A stretch of 64,000 nt of DNA from Fagopyrum homotropicum (Eukaryota; Streptophyta; Magnoliopsida; Caryophyllales; Polygonaceae): NCBI GenBank assembly GCA_033239125.1, contig BSWB01000002.1:47527001-47591000 (forward strand), read 5' to 3'. Under the pieces are notes generated by a model. That model was not told the origin of the DNA, made no database searches, and worked only from the letters and a program-made list of their open reading frames with translations. Position 1 is the stretch's first letter. The number at the start of each line of letters is the position of its first letter. The translations under genes and the position numbers were made by a program. Positions 11,240 through 22,250 of the stretch are shown here, piece by piece.

Positions 11240-11748
11240 TCTATTAAAGTAGAAGCTTTTTGCCACGTGTCAACGTCACGTTTCTCGAAGCCCAAAAAAT
11301 TTATTTCAAAAAGTAATTTTTAAATATTAATATAAATTGCAAATTGATTTTTAAATTTTGTATAAATATATTTAAATAAATGCTTTACAAAAATAAATTT
11401 TAAACTCTTACAAATTTTTTACCATTGATTTTACCAACAATCATATATTAACAAATCTTTTTAGTTTTATTTTTACGGTGTAATTTTTTTTTATCAAATA
11501 ATTTTAGCTTTGTTATTTTATCCTAAGCCATTTCCTTTTTGTTTTGTTTTTTCAAAAAAACTTAATCTAATTATTATAAATATTTTTAATATATAATTAG
11601 TTAGAAGAGAAAATACTTAATAGAGAATTAAAAATCAAAGTAATTATTATAATTCTCCGTTCTTTTATCTTTTAAAAATATACATAAGAACTTATAAGTA
11701 TTGATATATATTAAAACTCAACCCGCACAAGGGTGCGGGTAATATACG
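11240..11748 (+). mobile_element. non-autonomous Helitron A
   Basis: Starts with TCTATTAAAGTAGAAGC after a host A. Carries the shared subterminal TTGCCACGTGTCAACGTC. Ends just after the 3' hairpin ACCCGCACAAGGGTGCGGGT (11721-11740). The terminal tetranucleotide is degraded (TACG rather than CTAG). No protein coding capacity. Confidence 0.65.
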
Positions 11749-11750
11749 TA

Positions 11751-11870
11751 TCTATTAAAGTAGAGGCTTTTTGCCACGTGTCAACACGAGATTTCTCTAA
11801 ACCTACCAAAATATTTTTTAAAGTTAAATACTTATTAATCAAGAAGTAAATATTTTTGCCAATAAATCTT
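11751..11870 (+). mobile_element. 5' end of Helitron B
   Basis: TCTATTAAAGTAGAGGC and TTGCCACGTGTCAAC begin two bases after Helitron A. Its own 3' hairpin cannot be found before the next 5' end at 12572, so the copy is truncated or its end has decayed. The stretch 12145-12570 holds no recognised feature. Confidence 0.5.
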
Positions 11871-12571
11871 ATCTAACCTTTTTCAATTTTTTATAATACT
11901 AAATTATGCAAATCTTTTAAAAATAAACTATTAAGTTTGTTATTTATCAATCACTCTAATAATTGACAAAAAAATATATTATTTTAAAAATTAGTTTTTT
12001 TTGTAAGCTAATCTTTTCCCAAATTTTTTAACTTTTGATAAGAATACATTAGGCAGATTTTAAAAAAATTAATAGTTAATTATTTATTTATCTCTCGGAT
12101 AACTGACAAAAATAAATTATTTTAGAATTAAAGACAAAGGGCATCTCATAATCTCATAAAGGCATGAGTCAACATAAAATACAAAATACAAGATAGTAAT
12201 GTAGTAAAGTATTAGAAAATAATCTCATTCCAAGAGCATAGAGTTCCACTTCATTCCGCATATAACTCTGCTAGAAAGTTAGAAAGAAAATCGTAAAAGA
12301 TGAGAATTTAGTATATAAAATATATATCTTAAATGATAGATATTATAATGTAGATACAAAATTCAATCCTTGATGATGCATATATTAATGATAAGGCTCT
12401 AAGAATAATAAATAATGATTATTTATAATTTATAACCCTTATCAAAATGATTGTTATTTTACTGTTAAAATTATACTAATCAAGACAAATCACCGTTTCA
12501 TTCATTTATCAAAATTTAATAAGAATCATGTTGTTCAACCATAAAAAGGCATACAATTTTGAAATCTTATA

Positions 12572-12975
12572 TCTATTAAAGAGGAACCTATTTTACCACA
12601 TGTCAACGTCACATTTATCGAAGTCCAAAAAAAAAATTTCAAAATAATTTCTAAATGTTATTATAAATTGAAAATTAATTTTTAAATTAATTTTAAATAT
12701 TCAAATAAATATTTTTACAAAATTAGTTTTTAAACTTTTACAGATTTTTTTCCATCAATTTTTGCAAAAATATTTAATAAATATTTTTTACAAAAATAGT
12801 TTCAAAAGATATTTTTACAAAAATAGTTTCAAAATATAGTGCAGAATATAACTTGATAAAAATTTAAAATTTAATACACATGATATTTTTTGTTAATAAC
12901 TTTATAAGTAAATATAAAATATTTTATAACAAAAATAAAAAACAACACCCGTGCACTGCACGGGTAGTACACTAG
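12572..12975 (+). mobile_element. non-autonomous Helitron C
   Basis: Begins TCTATTAAAGAGGAACC after A, with TACCACATGTCAACGTC close behind. Ends with hairpin ACCCGTGCACTGCACGGGT, a short spacer and CTAG at 12972-12975, followed by T. 404 bp, AT-rich, no coding capacity. A/T flanks, TC start, 3' hairpin and CTAG end are the diagnostic Helitron set. Confidence 0.75.
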
Positions 12976-13556
12976 TCTATATATATTACTAAAACAGCAC
13001 CCATTTTGTCCACATGTCAACCTCTAAGGCTGTCCACATCAGCATTTTTTCAATTTATATACAGATTTGTCACAATGTATTTACAGATTTGCCATTAATT
13101 ATTTTATAAATTTTTTTTTTATTATAATTTGTAAACAGTCATCATGCCACGTCAATTTTGTTAAAATAAAAAAAATTAAAAAAAAATAAATCTACTTATC
13201 TACCAATCAAAATTAACAAACTGATATATTATAATTCGATTTTCTTGAAAAATTTTCACGCAAATCTTCTAACAAGATTTGACACATTTTTTAAATTTAA
13301 AAAATAAAGAAAAATTTAAAGCAGAAGTGATAATATATTGAGATATAAATATAATGCTCGAACAATAATATTTGTAATAGATTTTTAATTATTTTCTTTT
13401 ATTTATTAAAAAATATAATTAATCCTCATATATTTTCCTATTAATTAATAAAAAATAATTTTTTAATAGATTAATATCAAATAAATGATGCATGAAAGTG
13501 AAAATATAATATTTTTTATTTAGGCAAACCCGCACAAGGTGCGGGTACTAAACTAG
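12976..13556 (+). mobile_element. non-autonomous Helitron D (second family)
   Basis: Starts TCTATATATATTACTAAAAC directly after the CTAG of Helitron C and carries TTTGTCCACATGTCAACC. Ends with hairpin ACCCGCACAAGGTGCGGGT and CTAG at 13553-13556. Its different 5' start resembles the reverse copy at 20692-21216. No coding capacity. Confidence 0.75.
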
Positions 13557-13558
13557 TA

Positions 13559-13944
13559 TCTATTAAAGTAGAATCCTCTATTGCCACGTGTCAACGTCTG
13601 GTTTCTCGAACCCTAAAAAATTATTTTAAAAAGTATTTTTTAAATGTTAATATAAATTGAAATTTGATTTCTAAATTTTTTAAAAAATATTTAAATAAAT
13701 ATTTTTATAAAAATAGTTTTTAAATTTTTAGGAATTTTTTTTTACCAACAAGCATATCTTAACAAATCAATTTAAAAATATAATTAATTAGAAGAGATAA
13801 ATACTTAAAAGAGAATTAAAAATCATAATATTGATTATAATTTCATTTTTCGAATTTTTATTTTTACAAAAATATACATATAAATTTCTAAGTAATAAAT
13901 ATTTATTAAAACTGAACCCGCACAAAGTGCGGGTAATAGACTAG
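13559..13944 (+). mobile_element. non-autonomous Helitron E
   Basis: TCTATTAAAGTAGAATCC with ATTGCCACGTGTCAACGTC at the 5' end. Hairpin ACCCGCACAAAGTGCGGGT and CTAG (13941-13944) at the 3' end, followed by T. 386 bp; closely related to Helitrons A and C. Confidence 0.75.
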
Positions 13945-14367
13945 TTATCTTTTTATTTATAAAACCGGCTAGTTTGAGTTGTCATCTTCCTTGTACTTCT
14001 TAACAGATGACGGTTATAGCTATGGTGTGTTGTTATAGCTATGGTGTGAAGGTGATCTTAATTTGAAAGAAATGGACGGTGGATGTGAGATATGGTGAGA
14101 GAAGTAGTATGCAGTGGTAAATTATTAAATTATGTATCAATTACCAAAAAAATAAAAATAAATTATGTATCATATTTAATTGATGAAGTGTAATTTGTTT
14201 TTGTTGAATTGGCATGACATGGAAAATATTTTAATTTTGACTTAAAATTGCTATTGATTAATGGTGTAATTGTAATTAATATATAATAAAATTATAAATA
14301 TTTGTTAAAAAGTCCTAGGTGGAATAGTTAATGTGATGACATGTGGCTAAGAGGGTTCTCTTTTAGT
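13945..14367. other. intergenic
   Basis: No gene recognised. A short tandem phrase, GTTATAGCTATGGTGTG, appears twice near 14013-14046. The rest is AT-rich and featureless by eye. Confidence 0.4.
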
Positions 14368-14957
14368 GGGAAGTGTTCAAGTAAGGCCCATTATTCCGGT
14401 ACGGCCGACACGTGTCCCGGGAAAATTTTTTTTTTTTTTTTTTAAACGAGTAAAAGTAATAGTTCAAAACTTATTATGGAATAGTTCATAACTTATAAAA
14501 GGATAGTTCATGAATTATAATAGAATAGTTCATAGTGTAAAATTTATAAAGGATTGAAAGTAATAGTTCAAAACTTATTAAGTAATAGTTCATAACTTCT
14601 AAAAGGATAGTTCATGAATTATAATAGAATAGTTCATAGTGCAAAATTTATAAAGGAGTGAAAGTAATAGTTCAAAACTTATTATGGGATAGTTCATGAA
14701 TTATAATAGAATAGTTCATTAATTATATTAAAAAATAATAGTTCATGGATTATATGGGAATAGTTCAAAGTTTATAAGAGAATAGTGCATAAATTATAAC
14801 ATGGTAGTTCAAATAAATTTTCATTAGTTTCCGGAAAAAAAAAATCGGTTCAGAAAAGAGGAAAAAAATAAAATAAAATAAAATAAAATTTCGGGATCGT
14901 CCGTACGGTCGACCGTACGACCGCACCGCAATATAAGGCCGTACTTGAAAATGTAGT
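14368..14957. mobile_element. Mutator-like MITE, copy 1 (repeat-filled)
   Basis: The left end GGGAAGTGTTCAAGTAAGG with downstream TTATTCCGGTACGGCCG pairs with the right end, which on the minus strand reads TTCAAGTACGGCC and GGTGCGGTCG. The interior is an array of ATAGTTCA-containing units (ATAGTTCATAACTTATAAAA, ATAGTTCATGAATTATAATA). A 599-bp relative with a clear target duplication lies at 35763-36361. No coding capacity; the TSD of this copy is not evident. Confidence 0.65.
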
Positions 14958-15454
14958 ATATATAGATTCGTGAGCACGATTACATATTACATTCACAGAA
15001 AGGACATTCAGAAGATTGATCTTAGAGTACCACCTAGGCAAAATTCAAGTTGACCTAGACTTATAGGTTCAAACCAGGCTAACACTCCCGTATTTGAATT
15101 GGACCAAAAAAGCCCTCCTCGACTCCCAATTTATCATTGGCTACTCTAAATTGATATACTATATAAATAAGCATAGTAACATGAATTGTCTTCACTAACT
15201 GTTTGAGCAATTTAGAAAGGTAAAATGCAAAGCTCAATTCGATAACTGAATAAAGGATGCGGGTTGCGATAAAACTCAAGCTACAAATTCTAACAAACTT
15301 AATTATTATCTTTATTTTTCAATTCTTTATTCAACTTCTCCATTTTCTCCATGCGTTCCAATTACTTTGAGCATTTTAAAAGATGTGTACGTCTTTCAAA
15401 GGTTTTAAGAGAGGTTTTGGGAGGAGTAAGAAACAACATGTTTACGTGATATGT
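14958..15454. other. intergenic
   Basis: No recognised gene or element. Short antisense frames here have no recognisable domain. Confidence 0.4.
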
Positions 15455-15672
15455 AAAATGTCCGGTATGTAAATATCCGGTATGTAAATATCCGGTATGT
15501 AAATGTCCGGTATGTAAATGTCCGGTACGTAAATATTCGGTATGTAAATGTCCGGTATGTAAAAGTCCGGTACGTAAATGTCCGGTATGTAAAATGTCGG
15601 GTATGTAAAATGTCCGGTATGTAAAATGTTCCGGTGTGTAAAATGTCCGGTATGTAAATGTCCGGTATGAAA
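15455..15672. repeat. minisatellite, ~15-bp unit TCCGGTATGTAAATG, about 14 copies
   Basis: Fourteen imperfect head-to-tail units of 14-16 bp. Variants change TATG to TACG or TGTG and insert an extra A. The array is bounded by AT-rich unique DNA and lies outside any gene. Confidence 0.9.
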
Positions 15673-16029
15673 ATATAAAATAAAAAAAAATAAAAAAAGA
15701 AAAAAAATAATAATAAATTAAGTTTAATAACTTAATTATTTGAAAAGTCTTCCTATTTTTTTTTTAAATAGAGGAGTTTCTTTTTTTTTAATAAAGGAAT
15801 TGATTATTTTTAACTGTCATTAAATAAAAGTGACAAAAAATTATTTCAGGGTACATAAACTAAAACTCTAAATTCTTTTTTTTTAGGATACATGTCTGTA
15901 TCCTATATCAATATTCATTTTCAACTAATCCCATTACAGCTATAAAGAAAAAATGTGTACAATTCACTTAATATTTTCACTTCATTTCAACCATAATTAA
16001 CAAACACTTGTTAAACAACCAACTATTAC

Positions 16030-16994
16030 TTAGTTAACATTAACTTTTGATTTGTTTGTAATGACACCAACAAACGGCATAATCACATATCCAAAATACA
16101 AATCTCCCTCATTTTCCTCCACTTCCCTCACAAATTTCAAACTACCACTTCGATCTTCCAATGCCTCTATTATCTCCCCTTCCTCACTTAACTTAAATCC
16201 CATTCCAACGGCTTTCATTCTCACAGAACCTTTAACTACTCTCATTGCCATAGGCCAACTAACAATGGCATTTCCGATCCAAGGCCTCGCAAACACGAAC
16301 TTCGAAGGACTTGTCTTCTTTGAATAAACTCCAACCCAATACTCCCCCTTCTCGTTCATCTTTATGTTGTCCGGAAACCCTGGAAGCTCAATAACAATCC
16401 AGGGTTCCGGCTTTTGAGGTTCCTTCTATCCAATACCTCAACAAGTAACACTTTCTATTAAAAGAACGGATTTTCCATCCTTGCTTAGACTAACTCCGTT
16501 CGGAAATTTCAGGTTCGGAACTAACATCGTGACTCGTTTGGTCTCTATGTCGTATTTCATTAATCTCCCTGTGTTGTCTCCCGTGAGAAAAGCTGCTAGG
16601 TAATTCCTGTAATTTCAATTTGAGTGATTTATAGTATTTTATTAAAAAAAAAAAAAAAAGTAAATGTAAATTTGATGTAGTGTACTAGTGTAGTAGTGTG
16701 TGATTTTGTGAGATTATGTACCTTCTTACGTAACGAGTGCTGCTAATAGTGAAATAGATGACGTCGTTGCTTTGATCGATGTCTAGGCCATTAGTGAACA
16801 CAAAATGGGCTGCTTGATCTTCTTGTTGGGCCCATACCTTAGTGTCCAGCCCACCATTTGGGCCCACTACAAGAAGGCCCATGTAAGCATCCGCAATGTA
16901 GAGATCTCCGGTCTTCACGTGGAAACGAAGGCCTAATGGCCGTCCACGTGTGTGTTCCATCTCCTCGTGGCCACCCGATCTTTGGCCTTCTTCC
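16030..16994 (-). pseudogene. strictosidine-synthase-like (SSL) gene, 5'-truncated and frameshifted
   Basis: Two exons are recognisable on the minus strand, 16994-16722 and 16606-16030, with proper GT-AG borders (AGAAG|GTACAT, TTACAG|GAAT) and matching phase. Exon 1 encodes GRPLGLRFHVKTGDLYIADA, YMGLLVVGPNGGLDT, FTNGLDIDQ and IYFTISSTRY. Exon 2 encodes YLAAFLTGDNTGRLMKYD, LKFPNGVSLSKDGKSVLLIE, IELPGFPDNIKMNEKGEYWV and the C-terminus. These follow the six-bladed beta-propeller of plant SSL proteins. The N-terminal third is missing upstream, and exon 2 changes frame twice between about 16460 and 16390 (a CY*-type break before IELPGF). A hAT element lies 0.1 kb upstream. Most SSL proteins are not true strictosidine synthases, so no alkaloid role is implied. 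Confidence 0.82.
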
Positions 16995-17113
16995 CTGCAA
17001 AATCAAAATCACGTGATTTGAACGAATATATTGTGTTGGAGAAATTTAAGGAAACTATCCTTACACGGTATGATCCTTATATTAAGGACTCATTGCCCAC
17101 TGTACGTCCCAAC

Positions 17114-18133
17114 TAGAGCTGATACTAAGCGGGTTCGGGCCGGATCCGGTCCGGGCTTTTTCTATTTTTTTGTCCGGATGTCCGGGCCGGATCCAGGCTT
17201 TTTACCTTGACCGTACCCGTCCGGATGTCCGGGCCGGGCTGTCCGCCGGGCTTTTTCTATTTTTTCATGACTTCAGCACGTTTAACCATTTGAGGTTAGA
17301 GCACAAAATTTAACATTACAAATTTGCAGAAGAGTTAATGTACTAAAAAAAATTAAAATCATGACTAGAAGAAGTCTAGAACTCAGTCAACAATTCAGTT
17401 TCATGACTAGAACTCAAAGAAAAATTGAAACTAACAAAAAGAAGGGTCAAACTCACTATAAAAATACAGATTTGTGACCAGAACTCAAAGAAAGTTCGAA
17501 ACTAACCAAAAGAAGGGTCGAATCCGGCGACAGAACTCAAAGAAGGGTTGAAATTTTGTCGAGAAGCAAGTGAGACGCCGAAAGGAAGGCTGAAGGCCGA
17601 GACTATTAACTTCTGAAGGATGGCGAGTCGAGTGAGAACTGAGAGTCCGAGAAGGAAGACTGAATACTAAAGAGTGAAGAATAAAGAGGCGAGGTCGGAG
17701 AGTGAGGGCTGAGTCGCCAATCGCCGATCCGCGAGGGAAGCTTGAAGAGTCGTAGAGTAGAATGAGAAATTAGAATCCTTACCCTTAGGCGGCGTTAGGG
17801 TTTCTCACTTTACTTCCAACTTTACAAATTACAAGCCATAAAGAGTTTAATGGCTAGTGGGTCAGTGGCTACTGCGTTAGTGCGTTACCTTGCAATTGCA
17901 AAGTTACAAGTTACAAAACAATGAAATTATGAAACATAAAGCAATATTTTTTTATTTTTTTTTAATAATCCGGGCCGGGCAAGCAGCCCGACCGGACTTT
18001 TTATTATGTCCAGATCCGGCCCGGATGTCCGGCCGGGCCGGGCTTTTAGGCCCGATCGGGCTTTTCCTCTTGTCCATACCCTTCCGTTTTTGCGGGCGGT
18101 CGGGCCGGGACGGCTCGGGTTGTATCAGCTCTA
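17114..18133. mobile_element. non-autonomous hAT element with perfect TIR and 8-bp TSD
   Basis: Terminal repeats TAGAGCTGATAC and GTATCAGCTCTA are perfect 12-bp inverses, flanked by the target duplication GTCCCAAC at 17106-17113 and 18134-18141. Both subterminal regions are rich in GGGCCGG and CCCGG motifs (17140-17260 and 17970-18120), as expected for hAT transposase binding. The interior has no transposase. A 1,020-bp element whose middle may be captured or decayed DNA. Confidence 0.85.
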
Positions 18134-18369
18134 GTCCCAACTCATAGTCCAGAAACTTCTTTTTCGGGTAAATTAAGGAAATATATAGGAAAAAATAAAT
18201 TTGAAAAATCTATAAAAAAATTTAAAAAAAAGTATTTAAAAAATAAACTTGATCCAGCCGTTGGTTATTTCAACGTGGTAGACTCAAAATATCGCAAAGT
18301 CTTTTTAAATAGGGGTGTGTATCCGGTCCGGATCAAATATTTCGAAATAACAGAGAGACAAATACCTAC

Positions 18370-18740
18370 ATGTTGGTGAGATGGTAGATTCGGGGAAGGA
18401 GTGGGCGAATTCTTTGACGGTATCAATCGATGAGAGGATCGTGAAGAACATCTCTAAACAAATCACAATGGAGAGTTTTAAAATTAAGAGAAAAAAATAA
18501 GGGAAACAAAATCCCTAGAAATAGAATGGGGCTACCATGAGATGCGTCGTCGCCATCATTATTGGCGGTCATGTAAATGCCGAGGAAGATACCGACGACG
18601 CCGAAGACGAGGAGAGAAACGGCGAGGGCAAATTCCTTGATGGGGCTATTGGTGATGGCGGTGGTCAACGTAAGCCATTGTTGGACCTTCGAAGGGTTTC
18701 TTGTAGATTCGAAGCAAATCTCCAAAATCTCGCGTTTGCT
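18370..18740 (-). pseudogene. fragment of a small single-pass membrane protein gene (DUF872/TMEM230-like?)
   Basis: The minus strand from about 18740 to 18536 encodes VQQWLTLTTAITNSPIKEFA, a hydrophobic segment LAVSLLVFGVVGIFLGIYM, and NNDGDDASH, then a GT donor. An acceptor at 18453 opens a short exon (to 18370) starting MFFTILSS. One clear membrane helix preceded by SPIKEFALAVSLL recalls small plant transmembrane proteins of the DUF872/TMEM230 kind. No in-frame ATG is found, upstream sequence has stops, and the second exon does not continue the family pattern. The assignment is tentative and the gene is probably broken. Confidence 0.3.
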
Positions 18741-19591
18741 CGGTCGCTCTCAATCGGTTGCTTGCGAATTCAATTGAACCCTACAACCAACTCCAGATCG
18801 CGATAGCTGAAACATCAAGACAAAATTTTTTAATACCATCGATAATCAGGAGAGAAAAGGAATGGAAGCAAACCTGGAGTAGATATACCATGAAAAACAA
18901 AATCAATCGAAACCACGAAAGAAACGACGACATGGAAGAGAAGGCGGTGATACGTAAGGTGTCTGAGAAGGGTTTGTGAGGAGGTTTCAGATTCAGAGCT
19001 ACAACAAAATAATGAAGAAGAGACTCTTGGCGTCGGCACAGAGGAGGGAAGAGAGAGGCAAAGCTAAGAACCACGGAAGAGAAAGAAATTGGGGTTTAGA
19101 ATGTAGCGGTGGAAGAGCGTTTGAATCAAAACAATAGCCGACACGTTAGGTACCAGGTGTGCATCACATACGCTGCAAGTGAGAGGTCATGACAAAGGGT
19201 TTTTTTGAAAATACTTTTCTAAACGTAGGGGTAAAATTGAAAATCGACTATTTATAAGAGGAACTCCCTCTTTTAGAATTGTAAGGATATAACTTCGTTA
19301 TATTCTCCGACTGGGTTATTTCTCCATTGATTTCGGGGATAATATACTTTTTATTAATTAAGGGTTTAGTTGCGGTAAAATTTTTGAAAAAAATTTCACA
19401 TAAAATTGAATGAAGTCAACGATTAAATGATGATCTAATGGTTAAATTAAGTTTATTTTATCTCTAAATTTTTATTTATTTACAATTACCTGCTATCCTC
19501 TCCAGACCCATCTATTAATTTGTTGAGTTTGGCTTGTCGGGTCACATCAGATACAATACAAAATATCACCGAAAATTGATTAAAAAAAAGA
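18741..19591. other. intergenic
   Basis: Overlapping small frames on both strands near 18758-19074 have no recognisable domain. They could be the 5' leader of the membrane-protein remnant. Nothing else is recognised. Confidence 0.4.
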
Positions 19592-19770
19592 AACAATTTG
19601 GTTTACTAAGCTTTTTTCTAGTTTTGTGTTTAGTAAATGTACCCCTTGAGAGAATAGTGTGTAGAGTTTGAGAATAAATACAAAAGGTTGAGGTATATTT
19701 ACTCAATTGAAACATTAAAAAACCTAATTACTACTATAGTTTTTCAAAAAGACCTAGTTACCAAAAATGC
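19592..19770. mobile_element. MITE, copy 2 (inverted relative to 3519-3697)
   Basis: The reverse complement of the element at 3519-3697 with scattered substitutions. It keeps the shared core TTTTGTGTTTAGTAAATGTA, the CCCCTTGAGAGAATAGTGTG block and both termini (AACAATTTGGTTTACTAAGC; AAAAGACCTAGTTACC). Confidence 0.7.
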
Positions 19771-20691
19771 CCTTAAAAAAAATATCATAGGAGGTTCAAT
19801 TTTAGACCAGCTATATTTAGGAAGTAAATTTCATTTAGAAAGAATTTTACAAGGTGGTTTCCTAAAAAATTAAGTATTATAAAAGGTGGCTTTTGCTAAA
19901 ATATCCTTTAATGTTTTATACATAAAATATAATTAAATATATAAAGTGGTAAGATAAGAACTTATTAATACCACACGGTAAGTTTGAAGAAACCATAAGC
20001 TTTAACAACCATTAGTCTTTTTTTTTCTTTTTTCTTTTTCCTTTTTTAATGTAATGTTTGCATTTTGTTATCTTTAATATGATATCTGTTTTGTTGGTAT
20101 AGAGAAAAAATTATCCATGATTTGGTGGCCCGTCAAAATTCGGATATCCAACGAATTTGGAAAGTTTGAAGCCCAAAATCCAAGATCGACATGAGGACAG
20201 GCCGAAAAAAAGCAAGAAAAAAGCTTTTGCCTGGCTCAAGTCTAGACTTGTTATTCGGGGTCGGGCCGGATTTGGATCGAGCTTTAAAAAATACTAAGCC
20301 CGTTTAGCCGGATTCGGGTCTGGGATGGGTGCCGTATCCGGCCGGGTCGGGATAACGGGTCGGACTCGCGGGTAACCGTTTTTCAAATTTTTTAAAATAT
20401 ATTATTTAAAAATGTTTTTAATTTGATTTTTTTAAAAATAAATTATATTTAAGATATTTTATATAAAATATATTACATTTATTGTAATTATACAATTCCA
20501 TTTGAAAATAACCTTTAGTATAGTATACCTCTCGATCAATTTCCAAGTTCATCATCTAGTGTGATATCTTTCTTTTGACTCTTCGTAGTTTGATGCTTAT
20601 TATATTAAATCTCCATCTTTTCATGTTTTATTTTTACTTATATTATTTATATTTTAGAAGCTTGAGGAACTTATCTGCTTCTAAGATTGAA
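19771..20691. other. intergenic with one hAT-like terminus
   Basis: At about 20232-20380, CTAGACTTGTTATTCGGGG is followed by GGGTCGGGCCGGA and several CCGGGTCGGG motifs, like the GC-rich subterminus of the hAT element at 17114-18133. No matching right end is seen, so this is one end of a decayed relative. The rest is AT-rich. Confidence 0.4.
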
Positions 20692-21216
20692 ATAGTGTAT
20701 TACCCGCACCTTGTGCGGGATGTATTTTAAATTTAATTTATAATAATATTATGATATATTAAATGTAAGGTTCAAAGTATAAAAAGTTTGTTGTGCAATA
20801 GTAATGATGCGTTACTTCATCCAACAATACGTTATTTCTAACAAATAAACATCAACAACTTATTAAGTAATTGATTTTTCTAGACGGTGATATAAATTTT
20901 TTTATTTAAATTTTTAAGTTTTTCATATTTTTTATTTTATAAATTTATTTTACTTAAGAGATATTGTTAACTTTTTTTTAAAAAAAAATCTAACTATAAA
21001 ATCTATTATTTTAAATAATTAAAAAACTTAAATAAGATTTTTAGACTTTTATTAATTGCTAAAATGACATGTGGGAGTTAGTTTTAAAACATTTATATGT
21101 TTTAGTAAAAAAGATTTATTAGTCTAATTTGTTATTTAATAAAAAATTTAATTCGTGAAAAATTTTGGGGGCGCCACATCAACATTAATTTTGTCTGATT
21201 TAGTAAAGTATATAGA
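20692..21216 (-). mobile_element. non-autonomous Helitron F, reverse orientation
   Basis: On the minus strand it starts TCTATATACTTTACTAAATC at 21216 after an A, carries GTTGATGTGGCGCC, and ends with hairpin CCCGCACAAGGTGCGGG (20701-20721) about 7 nt before a degraded CTRR (CTAT). Start and hairpin match Helitron D. No coding capacity. Confidence 0.65.
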
Positions 21217-21934
21217 TTTGTGCAACTAGAGCCAGGATCTTGTTAAAATTCACGTGATGAAGGAAAAACATATAAAAGTGAGATATCGAATAAAAAATGC
21301 TAATCATTTTTTGATAAATTTTTTTACAATTTTTGTAATTAATATATTGACTTCAAATAAAATTTCAACACTCTTATGTATTCCTTAGACATGAGTAGAA
21401 TAATATTAGAGCAGTGATACAAAACATTACCAAGCTAAAGTAATGACATAGAAAAATCTATATTAAATATATGTTGTGATACAAGTATTAAATTTGGACT
21501 AAAATGCTTCTCTTTTTTCTTTTTTTTTTTGAGATTATTATCTTTCAGCTTTGGGGTCGATACATAGATTGTTCAGTTATATTTTATTGTTTGTGTTGTT
21601 GAAAACAACCAAAATATATTTTACATTACAAATATAAATCGGCTCATCCAGTCCAGGATTAGACCAATAGATTTAGGTCTCGAATGTGATATTCCAGTCC
21701 TTTCCTTACAAGGCCGGTTGTTGAATTTTTTCTATGCACGGGGCAATATTAATTTCGGGTCTTTGATAAATCATAGCGATTAAAATTGATGTCATACTCA
21801 AATATTTTGGGGGTTTAGAATCCAATGGACGACTCATTCCACGCCATTTATATTAGATATAAAAACATGATAACATAGGATATAAAACCAAAACTTTGTT
21901 TTATATAATTGAAAATAAATCAAAAGCACATTAT

Positions 21935-22250
21935 AACATACATAACTAGGCATATTCATAATCATCTAAAATGATGTCATCTTGCATTTTTGGAACAAAA
22001 TCCTCTCTTATCTTTGCACAATCAACAAATTTCAACAATTGACCGAATTGTTATTCCATTAAGTGTATATTGAGTCATGCTAGTCCGCAACATGACTTGA
22101 ATAACTTTAGTTTAGAATAACTTATTTACGCAAGTGTATCATCACCGGTATAGTCAATAAAATTTTATAATCAACCATAGGTGGAAAACATGTTCATTCT
22201 CTTAACATACTCCATAATTTGGATGAATGTTCATTGCTTAAGTTTCTCTT
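21935..22250 (-). pseudogene. decayed C-terminal piece of a hAT-type (zf-MYM/TTF-like) transposase
   Basis: The minus strand reads, with stops, a segment like NFIDYTGDDTLA, then ISYSKLKLFKSCC, LLKFVDCAKIREDFVPKMQ and DDIILDDYEY. This follows the dimerisation tail of plant TTF-zinc-finger hAT transposases, whose hallmark is an ERSFSKLKLIK-type motif. Several stops and substitutions show long decay. No zinc finger or catalytic part is present nearby. The stretches 21217-21934 and 22251-23355 hold no other recognised feature. Confidence 0.35.

Noticed and set aside
15455..15672. Possible CRISPR-like array
   Set aside because: Units are contiguous with no unique spacers, in plant DNA. It is a simple minisatellite.
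16980..18470. Attempt to join the SSL exons with the exon at 18370-18453 as one gene
   Set aside because: The short exon shows no SSL beta-propeller motif, and the expected N-terminal propeller sequence is absent. The two are treated as separate remnants.
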